Source: Heliocidaris tuberculata (Eukaryota; Echinodermata; Echinoidea; Camarodonta; Echinometridae). From it: a stretch of 64,000 nt of DNA. The stretch covers positions 14,685,629 through 14,749,628 of the forward strand of contig CM046838.1 of the NCBI GenBank assembly GCA_025618425.1. The letters run 5' to 3'. Shown piece after piece: positions 1 to 13,200 of the stretch; the stretch's first letter is position 1; every line of letters starts with the position of its first letter. A program made the translations under genes and the position numbers. The notes beneath the pieces are model-generated. The model ran no database searches. It was not told where the DNA came from and saw nothing but the letters and a program-made list of their open reading frames with translations.

Positions 1-2230
1 TCACCTCCTTGGTTAAACACTATAATTATGACAAAATTCCCGAGATATATAATAGAAAGAGCTACACTCCTATCTGAAACAAATCGTATGATAAACTAGG
101 ACTTTTGAAATCATCAGATTCTAAATACAATATGCAGTTGTCCTGTATGATAAATGAAGAATACATCTATAATTTTTGTTTTAACTTTCTGAATTTATTT
201 CCTCAATCAGTTATTTGCAGATATAGCTCATCGATGTTTAAAGAGTACTCTCATGGGTATATTATAAGTCATTAGTATGATATGAATGTGTATGAAAATA
301 AGTCTTTTCCATGTATTATCATTGACTTGAAGATGTTTGGGATTTGTTTAGTATTAATTATCATTATGATTAACCGAACCAATTTATTAACAGCTCATTT
401 TGTTTCCTTTGTTTTTTTCGTCACGAATGTTTATCATTAAACTCCTTTTGACAGATATGCGAAACGAAACCAATTTCTTCGGGAAAGATCTTTCACTGAT
501 TTTTTATTTAAATTTTAGCTATTTCTTTTATTTCGAGTTTCAAAGATATTGATCAATCCCAAAGGGAGCCTCCTGTCTGCACTGGAGAGACATAGGTAAC
601 TTTTGTTTCCCTTCGTACAAAACACGGTGCCATTTTAGAACCGACAGGATTCCGTAACCTGGCATGATACTGTTTCATCTTTAAAGAAATATATATAAAA
701 AAATATATAAAAACTGAAAAAAGATAGAAGTCAAATGTATTTTACATTCATGCATATCTTTACATAAATGCCCTCAATAACGAAGAAAGGTAGATATGAG
801 ATAAAAATGATCAATGAAATAATAGTATCCTGTTGGGCATACAAATGCGAAGAGTTGAAGTTTTGACACGCTTGTTAACCAGATTTTATAAGAGGTAATT
901 TGAGTGGAGTATTTCAAAGGATGTCTCATATCTAAGAATGCAAAAGATATTATAGAAAGATAATTAAAAGTAATTCATTGACACGACCATGATATGAATA
1001 GCACTCATCGTACATGACTTACTTCAGGAAGACTATACTAATTCAAGAGCGATTGATTTCCTCTACTTCTAAACGTTACAAAACACCGATGACAAATAAA
1101 AGGAAATTTATACAAATAAAATCAAATTTGATACTTGGAAAACAGAGGAAACAAAAAGAGCATGGAATCGTTCAACATCACCGAAGGCTGATTTGAAAAA
1201 TTGTTTACATATTAGTAATACAATTTAAGTAAAAACCAAGGGTTGTCGCCCTTGAGAGCTCATACTAATGTAATGAATATCTAGATAAACACTGCCGGCA
1301 TCGTGGCATAATAAAGATACGACTTTTGACAAATTTCTTATAACAAGATTATTACTGTATGTGCATGTAGTTTACATTGTCGCTTTCATTCCAGTTTATT
1401 TCATTTTTAACTGTTTAACAGAGAAGATGTACGACATTGCCATTCGAATTCTTTTGTCCAGATCAACGTTTTTAATAAAATTAATAATCATCAGTGATCA
1501 TTTATCCACGTATTAGAAAAATCGTACATGACAGAATCAATAAAAAAGTATTACCGTAACAATTCTTGAATTTAATATAATTCATTCTGCCATCGTTTGC
1601 TTGCCCTTTCTTGTCAACATGTATTCCCTTGTGTCGGGTGGCATGCCATGATCTCTGATGATATAACGTCCTCCCATTCTGTAAGTAGTAGAGCTGATCT
1701 TTTTCTAAGATGTTCACACCTTCAATACATTATGGCAAGGAGGTCAGCTAAATAAGAAAAGGGCTTGTCAGACCTCACTGATAATGAGATTTTTAAAATT
1801 AAAAGTTCAAAACAAAATAATAATATTGTGTACCTTTCAATTAACCCTTTCAAGACAACTGACCACATTTTGTGGTTTGGCTCAATTAACTTTTGATTCA
1901 GAGCTCTAAACAATATACCACATGCATGAGAAGAAAGAGCAAGAAATTCTGCACACACTATGTCTAGTCTTAATGCATGACCATACTGCGTTTGATGCCA
2001 GGAATTTTAACTTTTCAACAAAATATATAACCATGTATATTGTTTTCAAAGACATTACACCTTATTAGAACCATGTAGCACTAAAAGAAAAATGTTATTG
2101 TTTCCAATTTGAATTTTAAAAATGTGATCAATTTAGCCCTGAAATAATTCCTGTCCTGAAAGGGTTAAAGGGTTGGTCACATTTCAAAAGCAATCTAAAA
2201 ACTTACTTGTTCAATGCTTTCCATTGATTA
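1..2230. other. Unassigned AT-rich sequence
   Basis: No frame with recognisable content, no clear repeats against the rest of the window. Short frames lack domain features. Confidence 0.6.
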
Positions 2231-2267
2231 TTGCATTTCTACTCTCTTATTCCCTTACTTCTTAAAT

Positions 2268-2332
2268 CTACACTGCGCCTAGAGCACTCTGCGGAGTGGA
2301 TTTGGCGCATTATAAAACATATATATTCTTAT
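2268..2332 (+). repeat. SINE 3'-tail fragment
   Basis: CTGCGCCTAGAGCACTCTGC and TTGGCGCATTATAAA match the tail design of the SINE at 5647-5996, without the tRNA head. Confidence 0.6.
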
Positions 2333-2739
2333 TATTTGTCCCATGACGATAACGATAACGTGATTTTCAGTTACAGGTACACCCTACTATCATGGTGTGT
2401 ACGCGTGAGTATGCTCGTGTCCGTTAATAGTAGTACATCAGCTTCAGAGTGTACCTTTATTTTTTTTTGTTTTCATAAGTTTTTATTATTTTCTCTCATA
2501 AAAGAAAATTGAACATAATTTGAAACATTTCATATAATATAACAACAAGAAAAAAATCTTGACATAAATATAATTGCTAACCGCAATTTCACATTTCAAA
2601 CGATAATACAAACAAACTTTCATCTAACATATATTTGCGAACAGAAATAAATATTTCAAAAAGAATAAGATTCACATGTTTAAGTTACCCATTTCGTTAC
2701 AAACAATTTTCAAAAAAATGCTTTTCCAATTTCCTTCTG

Positions 2740-3070
2740 AGAGAAAGAATTAAATTTTAAAAAAGAGGAAAGATAAGAGAAGAAAAAAAAGAGGATAGAA
2801 AGAAGGTAAGATTAAAGAGAGAGAGAGAAAAAAAAAGATTAGAGAACATACACCATCACGCCCCCCCCCCCCATCCCACAACACAAAGAACAACCACAAA
2901 CGAACAAACAGATAAAACAAAGAGAAGGAAGACACAAAACAACAAAAAAACAACAACAAAACAAAACAAAAACAAAAAAAAAGAAAAAAAGGAAAAAAAA
3001 GGGGAACGGCCACACCAACAGCACAGAAACATAAAAGAAAAGAGAAAGGAAAAGAAAGGGGGTAGGGCAG
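2740..3070. repeat. Purine-rich low-complexity tract with poly(C)
   Basis: A/G-rich for over 300 bp, including AACAAAAAC repeats and a 13-C run at about 2861. The minus-strand frames are composition artefacts. 3070-3460 has no recognisable gene and includes a run of about 17 A at 3339. Confidence 0.8.
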
Positions 3071-3469
3071 AGGGTCCAGAAGCTATGCCTCTATCATTGT
3101 GAGAAACTAAAGTCATCACCGAAGCGCGAAGCCACACCCGCCCAGTCGTCAAGGTTGACGGCTCCAAACAATTTAAGCTAAACAATGGCGCGGCGATCAC
3201 AATAGGGCCAAACACTAAATTTGTCCTGCTTTAGCCCGCCGCTTGAATGGTTTCACGGCGAACCTCACGCACAGGCTCTGTTGTCTGGAGCCAGCACCCC
3301 GGACGACGAGCGAATACGACGCCAACACCTCGGCACCAAAAAAAAAAAAAAAAAAGATCACGGACAACCTTCCAAAGCTTCCCATTTCTTTAAATGGATT
3401 GATAGAGTATCCCTTTCCATTGCAAGTTTTTTCTCTTCATTTCTATTTTCAATTAGTCTATCTATAATT

Positions 3470-4300
3470 TCTTTTGCATTGGGGGGATCTCCTTTCTCTC
3501 TATTATAAAAATCGTAAATTTAATCAAAATCAGAACATGGTTCAGTAATTGCCCTGCTTTTATAGTGTTGTCTATTATTCCAATTTGAATTTCTTTCCAA
3601 GATAACTTCTTCAGAATTGGTAGATTGAGCTTGTCAGCACATTTTCCCCACACTTCCTTTATCTTGTTACATTCAAAGAACACATGTTGATAAGTTTCTT
3701 CAAATTTTTTGCAATAATGAGCACAATCCATTTTCACGAAACTTAAATCTATGTAGATGACGGTTTGTATATATAATCTTATGTAACAGTTTGAATTGGG
3801 ATTCTCTGAGTTTACTGTTTAAGGTACACATCCTTGGTTGAACAAATATCTTTTCTACATCTCGTTGTGAAATATTATAAAGTGACATTAAATTGCAAAA
3901 TGCTGTGTTTGTTTCTACATTCTTTTTAATTTGACTCTTATACACCATCTTTGCAGTTATTTCTTCAAATTCAAAAACTTTCTTTGAAAACGTAAATTCT
4001 AAACTGAGGCCACAGTGAATGGCCTTTCTTAAAGGTTGAACATTTTTTTCCATTCATGAGGGGTTGTTGCATAAATTTTGTTTAATTTTACAATTTCTTC
4101 TGTACTTAAACCTAAAGCTACAAAATAAGCCTCAGGTTTTAATTCTCCATGTTCATCACAAATATGATGAAGTCGATAAATATTCTTTAGAAACAACTTC
4201 TCCTCAAATAGAGTTTGACCTTCTAATTGGATACACTTATTATTATAATGAAAAATCTCGTTATCGTTATCGTTATGGTTATCGTTATCGAACAAATGTG
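3470..4300 (-). pseudogene. Tx1/L1-like LINE ORF2 C-terminal fragment
   Basis: Three overlapping minus-strand pieces give, in order, LHHICDEHGELK, LGLSTEEIVKLNKIY, LRESQFKLLHKIIYTNRHLHRF and CAHYCKKFEETYQHVFFEC with IKEVW. The last is the Cys/His zinc-binding region found after the RT in L1/Tx1 elements. It has at least two frameshifts. Confidence 0.78.
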
Positions 4301-4639
4301 ACCAGCCCCTAAAATTGTTATCGTTATCGGTGAGGTCTTACCGGCACCCATTTTACTTGATGGATATGATTGAACTGACACAAAACGATATTTCCAGGTA
4401 TAATGCCCTTAAATGTTTTCATAAGACCCACGAAAACAATTCGTGAAAATCTATTTTAATACTCAACTTATAAATTCGTTTCATAAACAGCATATCATCA
4501 TGAGTCCTAGCTACATCAAATTCATTTTGTTGTAAAAAGAAAGTAATGACATAAAGGAAATTTAGATATATGGTAAGAGAAAGAGATGATTTCGTAATGC
4601 GACTTCTGAATTTCAGGAGGATATGGGTGATTTAATCAT

Positions 4640-4935
4640 AAAAATTTTTAAGCGACGCCGGAGTCATTCCTTATTGAATTAGAGCCTATAGTATATAATG
4701 CAGAGCTGACGGGGCAGTTTTCTTGAAAGCGAAAACTAGTTTTTCAATTTCGAAAAAGGAGAGGTATTATACATATTGTTCTTGTGAATTTCACCAGCAA
4801 ACTGGTGATTTAATTACGATCTAATTACTGCGACGTGAGAATTATTCTTTATTGGATTAGATTTTATAGTTATATCATATGGAAGTGAAGAGGTCGTCTC
4901 TTTGAAATCGGAAACTAGTTTTGCAATTTTCCTTT
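4640..4935. repeat. Two diverged tandem units of about 165 bp
   Basis: Near 4653 and 4830 the pattern GCGACG...GA.TTATT.CTTATTG.ATTAGA...AAAACTAGTTTT.CAATTT recurs with many changes. No gene is seen. Confidence 0.45.
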
Positions 4936-5164
4936 TCACATATAGGTTAATTTTAAGAAGGATGACTTTCAAGACTTTCCTGTTTGTTTTTGTCCTGGCT
5001 TGCATTTATTTTGTTTAAAATCAACAGAATTATAATCTGACCCCCCCCCCCCCCCCCGGCGCATAGTATAGACTTCTAGACAAAAGGTTAGTGTTTGACT
5101 CTATAAGTTCTTCTTCCTCAGTGGCGTTTCCTTTATTTAGTTTTCGCGGTGGGGAGGAGGGCTA

Positions 5165-5375
5165 GGGAGACATGCGGGTAGTCTGCAAGCACAGACCCTA
5201 ATTTGACACTTTATCAAAAAATCACTGTGTCTTGAGAGGAGCCTTATCCAGCTACCTACTGGTCGGGTCAATGTAGGTCAGGAGCAGCTACAGTACATGG
5301 CCTATGGTAGTCTGACAGCGCAGACTCTCTTTTACGACTGATCAGGGTTTGTGCCTGCAAACTAACATGCGGGCT
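5165..5375. repeat. Imperfect inverted repeat, about 205 bp
   Basis: CATGCGGGTAGTCTGCAAGC with ACAGACCCTAAT on the left is inverted, with changes, in ATCAGGGTTTGTGCCTGC and AAACTAACATGCGGG on the right. The centre repeats GGTAGTCTG/CAGACT. Probably a decayed MITE. Confidence 0.45.
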
Positions 5376-5646
5376 GATGATGAGCTATCTATGCATCACA
5401 TAACATACACAATGGTAATAATAATTTTGGGAAGAAAGCATTTGAGTGAGCTCTTGTAATTACTTTATCACTCCAGAGGTAAAATAATCATTAATAGTCG
5501 AAGACAACTGGATTTTGCACATTGTAATATTTTACTCGAGATATGTAATTTGAATGATAACATTATTTTTTATTAAACCTGGTGATGGTTAACCACATGT
5601 ACCTCCTGGTATTTTCAAAGATAAATAATGGGACAAGAGCAATGGG

Positions 5647-5996
5647 TTGAGGTGTCGTAGTCGAGTGGTTTAAACACTTGACTGGAGATGCAAAGGTAGT
5701 GGGTTCAATCCCCGGCACGGCACTGATGTCCTTGAGCAAGCCATTTTATCTACATTGCTCCTCTCCACCCAGGTGTTAAATGGGTACCCGGTAGGATGCG
5801 AGAGTCGCTGTGGATTGATCAGCATTGTGAGCTTCTGCAAAAAGCCGCCTGGCTGGAATACTCCCAAGAGAAGGTGGAAGAAGGTGCATACATTGTTTGC
5901 GGGCAAGCAATGAATCTGATGACCGTGGTAATTATATGTCTGTAAAGCGCTTAGAGACATCGTAGATGTAATAGGCGCTATATAAATCCTTATTGA
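5647..5996 (+). mobile_element. tRNA-derived SINE, about 350 bp
   Basis: It begins with a tRNA-like head: A-box-like TCGTAGTCGAGTGG near 5656 and B box GGTTCAATCCCC at 5702-5713, the promoter elements for RNA polymerase III. A body follows, and a tail TGTAAAGCGCTTAGAGAC...GGCGCTATATAAA. The A-rich end follows at about 5990. The tail recurs at 2268-2332. Confidence 0.82.
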
Positions 5997-5999
5997 AAA

Positions 6000-7117
6000 T
6001 TTCAAATGCCATTCCTATTTGTTTTCACGTTAACTTATTGTAAACATTATCTCCCACCTTCCACAAGAATCATGATTTATACGTCACAATCCATAATCAT
6101 TACCGAGCCGTCAGCATAGAGTAACTTCTGAATTCTACCTCTTTTTTTATTTGGAAATGTATTTTAGGGGTTGAATGACATCCCCCATCCGTCGCCTTTA
6201 TTAGTGACTTCTAGCTATATCACTTTTGTCATGTTTATCCTGCACTCGGTGATGCTCCGTGAGCTCCAATACCATAACTCAGTTGAAGCTGAACAGCTAT
6301 CAAACACCACTTAGATGTATTGCCAAGGATAATATACATGAACTAGTGCAAAGCTGTTAATTTGAGCTCTTAACCTAGTTATGTAAAAGCAAAAGAGCCA
6401 TTTTCCTATGAGCTAGGGCAAAAGTGAATTCAAATGCATCTTGCCATATTCACAATTTCCCTTCTTGATATGTTTATTGAGGGGCGTTGGTTGCTAGACG
6501 GTGGGTGGAAGTCGGCAAATTTTAAACTCTTGTCGGCAATTTCCGTTTCATTTTTGCTTGTTTCGAAATTCAAAAGTTTATATACACCTCTGTGTTGCAT
6601 TACTAAAATCACGATTCCTTTTCCATTGGCTTTTTAAAGCAGACGGGTGAATGTTGCATAGGGTGGGTTAACTACAAGGAAAACGTTCAGAGAAAGAACA
6701 ATTTCATGTCACATCTACATTTCCTTACCCGAGTTCGCTTGCGTGGCGGAATACACGAACTGTATAGTAGAATACATCGCTCGCTTTCCAAACTTTCATT
6801 CAGGTGCGTTTTAATCACGTGATCAACGATGTCAAGGCTTCATTCATTTTGTTTGTGGTACCTACTCCGAGATACTTGACATGTAAAAGACGAAACTTAT
6901 TCTCATTCACTCTTCATTTATATAGAAGCTTACAACATTCTTACTCTACTACATCTCGGAAAATCACTCAACGAGACATCCTCATTTCGATTTTGCGCAT
7001 CCCGCGGTTTACACATTTTTTTCTCGAACCTGACGGTGTTTAGAAAGCGAAAATCACGCGAGTATACATGAACTGAATATTTTGAAAGAAATTTCGCTTT
7101 ATAATCAAACATTCTCC
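6000..7117. other. Sequence upstream of the GPCR gene
   Basis: Likely holds the GPCR promoter and 5' UTR; I see no clear TATA box or other element to place it. No coding frame is convincing. Confidence 0.5.
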
Positions 7118-8239
7118 ATGGATCAAGCTGAAACCCTGACCGACTTGGTAACTACATTTTATCTGGATACCACGAACATCGTCTCGATTGAGATTCTTTC
7201 TCCACGATCAGCCATCTCATACAAACATCGTATTATTTGTAGCGCTCTGCTTCTTTTCGTTAGCCTCTCAGGTATACTGGGAAATAGTCTCGTAATGGTA
7301 TCTGTCATGCTCTCTAAGAAATTGCAGACACCTACTAATATTCTGGTCATCAATCTCGCCATCGCTGACTTTCTTACTTGTATTGTGATTCCTCTCCAGG
7401 CATGCATGCTACTCAGTAAGTCCGACTGGCCACTACCAGAGATTGTCTGCAAGATCGTTACATATGTCTCCTTTGTGACTTTATGTTGCAGTGTGCTAAC
7501 TCTGGCAGCCATTGCTATCATTCGCTGGTACGTGATCACTCGGTCGGTCTACGGCTACCATGGTATCAACACCCACCGCAGTATGATCCTCGTCGCTATC
7601 ATCATCTGGATCGCATCCATCATTGCTATGGTCACCCCTCCATCTCTTGGTATAGGATCAGTTGGCTATTCTGACTTCTATCGTCTCTGTTCTGTGACCG
7701 ATGACAACCCATTGCGTGCGTTCTACGTCCTCATCCAAGCTGTTCTACTTATCCTAGCCCTAACAATCACCGCCATCTTCTACATCCTCATCCTCCATTT
7801 TGTCATGAGAAGCACGAAATCATTTCGGTCCAAATTCACTGAAGACGAGGCACCTAAAGACCAGCAAGATAGAGCGGGAGATACCGGCGGAAAGGGAACA
7901 ACGATTACCTCCAATTTCAACAAGCGCGAGATCGAAATCACCAAAAACCTTTTCGTTGTTGTCTTTTTATTCGTTCTCTGCATGTCCCCACAGGGAGTAA
8001 ACTTCATCATCCCTGGTGCGAGCATATTTACCCTGTACTCAGGCGCAATCATGGCCTTCAACAGCTCCCTAAACCCCGTCATCTACGGTCTCAAGCACCC
8101 CAACTTCAGAGAGGTGTTTCGTTGTCTACTTAGTTGCAATGTATCAGGCATCCCGCAACCTACCATGAAGATCAAGGCGAGGAACATCACACGGACCAAC
8201 GTGTCGACGCCGAATAATACCAGTAATAGTGTTCTTTGA
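7118..8239 (+). CDS. Class A (rhodopsin-like) orphan G protein-coupled receptor, intronless, 373 aa
   Basis: Seven hydrophobic segments are visible: TM1 about 39-63 with GN at 55-56, TM2 74-98 with LAIAD at 80-84, TM3 109-133, TM4 155-177, TM5 200-229, TM6 277-299 with CMSP at 288-291, and TM7 303-324 with NPVIY at 319-323. C111 and C191 are placed for the conserved TM3-ECL2 disulfide. The TM3 end reads IRW (135-137) where most relatives have DRY. C336 and C340 could be palmitoylated, and the C-terminus SVL fits a class I PDZ ligand. Class A receptors signal through heterotrimeric G proteins at the plasma membrane; the ligand cannot be told. The open frame extends upstream of the chosen ATG, but a TTG at 7082 is the only earlier start-like codon. 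The frame is uninterrupted by introns, which is common for expanded GPCR families in marine invertebrates. An AATAAA occurs near 9196. The general look is of the melatonin/moody-like part of class A, but this is not certain. Confidence 0.93.
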   Translation: MDQAETLTDLVTTFYLDTTNIVSIEILSPRSAISYKHRIICSALLLFVSLSGILGNSLVMVSVMLSKKLQTPTNILVINLAIADFLTCIVIPLQACMLLSKSDWPLPEIVCKIVTYVSFVTLCCSVLTLAAIAIIRWYVITRSVYGYHGINTHRSMILVAIIIWIASIIAMVTPPSLGIGSVGYSDFYRLCSVTDDNPLRAFYVLIQAVLLILALTITAIFYILILHFVMRSTKSFRSKFTEDEAPKDQQDRAGDTGGKGTTITSNFNKREIEITKNLFVVVFLFVLCMSPQGVNFIIPGASIFTLYSGAIMAFNSSLNPVIYGLKHPNFREVFRCLLSCNVSGIPQPTMKIKARNITRTNVSTPNNTSNSVL

Positions 8240-9680
8240 ATTCCTTAATTTCTTGGTTTGAAAAGTGTTCACGAAGATACGTATCGTACGATACATTTCA
8301 CTAGTAATCCATATAAGTTTAACCCAATCCAGTCACAATAACACTTATGGGGAGTAAAACTCATAAATGCTCACTGAGGTCTGAGGGAGATTATGATCAT
8401 ATTTGATGTCTGGAAGTAGACTGATTTACAAGATGCTATGCCGAAAAAGTATAGGACGTTGACTGACAGAATGTCTTTGAAAAGAATATTTTCTCGCTTT
8501 TATTTGAATTTTCGTTATCGTTCAGGTTTTAAAGGAACTTTTAGAAGAAATTATTTTTGGACGCATTAAGAATCTATAAAGAATATATAATAACAATAAC
8601 CCAGTATTCCGAAAGATATCCCCATATTATCTTTTTTTTTTTTTTTTTTTTTTTTTAACGAATATCCCTCTCTCTTTTCTCTGGTGATTACACAATATAC
8701 GTTATACATCATGTACATATCTAGATTCGCAAAGAATAACAGGCTTTCTGACGATTCCAAATTAATGCCAACAACCCAGTATTCTGAAAGATATTTTTAA
8801 TCAAACTCGAGTTCCCGGACTTGTTTTGGCAGGTTTATATCATTATTTTCGCCTACTTATTCAAATTATTAACCTTTTTCTCTGTCTCTTCTTTTTTCAC
8901 CTCATCCATTTAAAGCAGTAATCTTCTATCCTTCTCCATAGTTGATGCACATTCATTATATTCGGCCAGTTCATCTCATTCAACCTGTAACTGTTCGGCA
9001 TTTCCTCGGTAACTTAGTCCAACAGTTAAAATTATATTTTAGTCAGATGTGTTACAGACTATTGTCTCCGAACAGCCTACATTTTAATATTACAATATGA
9101 AATATACTTTAGAAATACCTTTATAGTTTATTTTATAGCTCACATTCTGAATGTAGCCCCCAGTCCACTGTAAACATTCTATCTAAGTATGTAACAATAA
9201 AATCTTTTTCATAATTATCACTGAAAGTTCAGTCATAATTACTGGTTAATGTAAAATCCACTCATATATATTTTCTGCACACATGAAGAATAGTAAAAAA
9301 TTGTTTAACAAAAAAATGTTGTCTATATTGCGAAATGTGGTAGATTTGACGGGTGTATGTTCTAATGCCCTTATTTTGACTCATGAGTCATAGTTTTTGT
9401 AAATATGCAGGGCGGCTACTTTTGAGGGGGAAAATGCGATAAAAATAAAAATGTATAGCAAATGATGGGTAAAGGCTACAACAATCTGTTAAAGTACACA
9501 TTCAAAGAAAATCACAAATATGATAAATAATGTATCACTAGAAACTGGCAAGTTAACAGATAGCAATCGTATCAGTTTAAAGTCAACTACATATCAGGTA
9601 ATTAAACAATAATACAAATAAAACTACCTCCCAGCATCTGCGATATACAAGCGCTTCGCCATAAAAAATAACAATGTTTC
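8240..9680. other. Sequence downstream of the GPCR gene
   Basis: AT-rich, probably containing the GPCR 3' UTR. A run of about 25 T lies at 8632, and the phrase AACCCAGTATTC..GAAAGATAT occurs at 8599 and 8774. AATAAA near 9196. No gene. Confidence 0.5.
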
Positions 9681-9681
9681 A

Positions 9682-10236
9682 ATGACGTCAATAAAGGGAA
9701 CAATCCTGTCCAAGCAGACGACGTCCCATAAAGAATGAACGTAAGTGCAGTGCAGTTATTTCTCAAATTATAAAGAATTTAGTGTATTCAAACGTGCCCA
9801 TATTTCACACCATTCTAAAATGGGAATGACACAGATTCTGATTACTGAAATCTTTTGTTTGTAAATATATAGGATGAGGGTTAATGAACAATCAAAGAAA
9901 CCACACTTTCAAATTGAAAAGCCCGCTGAATGATTGCAAGGACGGTATTTATCCCTCATTCAACGCCGAACGTCCAGCGGTGTATGCAGCTGTAAATGAA
10001 ATGGCGTCTATTTTGTTTACAAGCAACTGATTCCTTTATTCTTGTAACGCTTCATTTTCCATCCAAATAAACCCATGCACGGGGTTTAGAGTGAGGCAAT
10101 ATATGGATTAAACATAATAGACTAATGCTAGTGAAGTGAAATAACTGAAGAGAAGATGACAAAACAGGCACTGAAAATATGTGAGATGTTATGGGACATC
10201 GTCTGCTTGTGCAATTAACGTCCTCCCTTTGACGTC
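9682..10236. mobile_element. Possible MITE with GACGTC-rich inverted ends
   Basis: 9682-9729 (GACGTCA, AAGCAGACGACGTCCCAT) pairs imperfectly with 10191-10236 (ATGGGACATCGTCTGCTT, TTTGACGTC). The interior is AT-rich without frames. The ends are diverged, so the boundaries are rough. Confidence 0.5.
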
Positions 10237-10239
10237 ACA

Positions 10240-13200
10240 CATTTCAGCGGCTTTCGGAGAGCTGTTCAGGTGCTATGTCGGGGCTGTATTTTAGCAATTT
10301 GTAATTGATAATAATCATTACTTCGAATGTTTGCAAGCGTCGAATTTTGACAAACTTGTCCGGTCTAAGCTTCACCTACGCAATAATGAAAATTAAGTCA
10401 GTTTTAAAAATCAATGAATATCTACTTTAAGACTATGAAATGCTAAAAAAAGTTTTCACTATTCTACAATAGAATATCTCCTTCGTCAATTTCTACACCC
10501 TCTTTATTTTGCAGAGATGCATGATGGGCAGCTATTCCATTGTGTGCATACAAGAACTAGCGAATGTAAATTTTAAAGAGGTCCAACATATAAGACCAAA
10601 TGCCAGGTGGTAGATTCAAAGGGGACGGGGGACGCTTTTATATGGAAAACCCGAATATCCTCTAATCAATCAACAAAAACACCCTGTCACGGTGAGTGGA
10701 TATACTTTCCCCATAGACACAGGTGTAATTTTGGTGTTCTAGGTTTTGTGTGGCAACATAAAAAGGCCGTTTTCAAACAAAATTGGAGAGAATTCTACAT
10801 TTAAAAAATGATCACATTTTTATGCTCAGTAGCTTCTGTGTTTCTTTAATATTCATATTCTGTTTTAACATAATTAAACTGTTGAAAAGCGAAAAAGATT
10901 AAAAATTAATTAATAAATAATAATTATAATAATTTAATAAATAATTAATATATATTTCTAAAAGTAGAGATTTACGTTTTTGTATGATTAATGTACTTGG
11001 TTCTGTGGGGTTCTATGATGAGGGGAATGCACAGGGGATTGATACGCGCGCGCGGAGGAAGACTCGTAAAGAATGCAACACACTTTTGGGTATGATTTCC
11101 CTACTCGGTCGCTATAAACTTTGCGAATGTTCCACCCCCCCCCCCCTCCCCTCCCAGGTGTCATGACAAAAAAAAAAATCGGCGTGGATATGGCAGCCCT
11201 AGCTGCCTAGAAAGATGCACCACAGTCTATAATATGCACATAAACTGTATTTATTTTGATAAGCATGGTTATATTTCGTAGGCTCGTACTTTAGGGTTGT
11301 CGGTAAGTTGTAGAGAGTGTTAAAACAGTAAAATATAAACCAATGTATTATTTCATGATGTAATCGTATTCTACAAAAATTAATATTGCGACGTTTCCTC
11401 TGTATGGCGTGTGCGTGTGTGTGTGTGTGTGCGCGCGCGCGCTTGTGTGCAATAGATATGGATAAGTACATCTTGAAATAGAATATTTTTATAATCATGT
11501 TTAAACTGGTCATTCTGGTGGACATCAGATATAACATAACGTCTGCTAATAGCAAGCACGCCACTTCATTACTATCAAGGCTTCATAAATCAAGTTAATC
11601 ATCACGTTGATGAATCAGTGGTTGTTTGATTGGCTATCCGAACGAGCAATTTATGATATTTGTGAATGGTTGATTATAACAGGAATGTATAGAAAACACG
11701 ATGTTACATCCTCGACATTTGGTTTTGATTATCGAGGCATGCTCAAAGCCCATTGAACTCTTTGATTTCACTATTGCCCATCAGAATTTTTCTTGGCACT
11801 TTATTGTTGTTCGATCGTGTTGATTATGTCAATATTTGTCCCTTTTGGGTTTTTTTTTTGGTTTTTTTTTTGGTGATTATTGGTCCATTAAAGCAGACCA
11901 CAAAACAAAAATAAATGCATATCTTTTAAAATCTTAATTACAATGCCTGTATGCAAGAAATTATTTAACTACATCCTTTGTTGCTGTTGTTGTTGTTGTT
12001 GTTGTTTTTGACGTATTAATACCTCCCTGTCATAGGCTGGTATGGGACTATACCATTACAAGAGGAAGCGATTATAGTAGGCCTCAATAGTGATCATAAT
12101 TGTTTTTCTCCAAATATACTGTAGGTTAAACTCTTTCTTTTATATGAATAGTCGTGTTGAATAAACACCGGATACATGAAAGTAGGTTAATTTGCTGTGT
12201 GGGTGTGTGTGACAAGGATAGCCGTGTGGCCGGCATTGCAGGTTTCCCGTGTAAATAATGTAAAAAAGTAAATAATGTAAAAAAAAATAATCTCAAAGGA
12301 TTTGGGAGGATAACAAAAGTGACTGTCAACCGTAGAGTGTGTTTTCATGGATTTCCTGACAAGTGAAAGCAATTTTACAAATCCGGAGTTTCATGGGAAT
12401 GATTAAAAGACATAGAAATAGAAAAATTAAATGAAATACGAAAAAAAGAAACAGGAATCGAACTTGTCATCAAACTGAAAATCCCCTTTACTGTCCAGTT
12501 GACCTCCGTTGTCACTGACATTTCATCAGATAGACTGTGTCAGCTAAACCTGGTTTTTAATCGGTGCATCCTTCGAAGAAATAGTAGCACTCTATCTTAG
12601 AAAGAGAAATAGTATCTGTAACTACTTTTTCCAAACGAAGATGATAAGAAATTTATAGATTGATTCTCAGAGTGCTATCACACGAAATAAGTAGGAATTT
12701 ATTGTCACCTCCAATATAGTGCAAATGACTTAATTGAACGTAAATTACAAACGATATAGCTGAAATACAAAGTTTACCTTTGTCTGGAAGAATAATTTAA
12801 GGAGATATCGCTGTGAAATCAGACGAACAGATTAATGAATCTGTAATTCTTTCAAAGCATCATGTGGTATGATTGAATAACACATTAGTTTCTCAAGTCA
12901 ACAACATGCTGTGATTGTTCAACTGACCACTTATGCCGAAAGTGACCAATCAAAATCAGTCGTGGGCAGTGGAACCGGGTGTGTGGTGCTTGCTTTCACA
13001 AATAACTAAATAAGACATTTATTAAAAAGAATATACAGTAAAGAAATACCAAAATTGTAGGCATTGCCCATACTATTTCACATAAATTTCCGCTTTCCGT
13101 TAATTTATCTGTCGTAACCATAATACAGGCGATTACATCGATTGCGGACATGACCGTAATGACCACCTTAAATTCGTCATAATATCGAAAATTAACAAAA

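Noticed and set aside
2750..3215. Three overlapping minus-strand frames rich in F, L, S and C
   Set aside because: Low-complexity purine tract read on the opposite strand; no protein features.
5647..5725. Possible tRNA gene
   Set aside because: SINE head for the same reasons; the tail is shared with another fragment.
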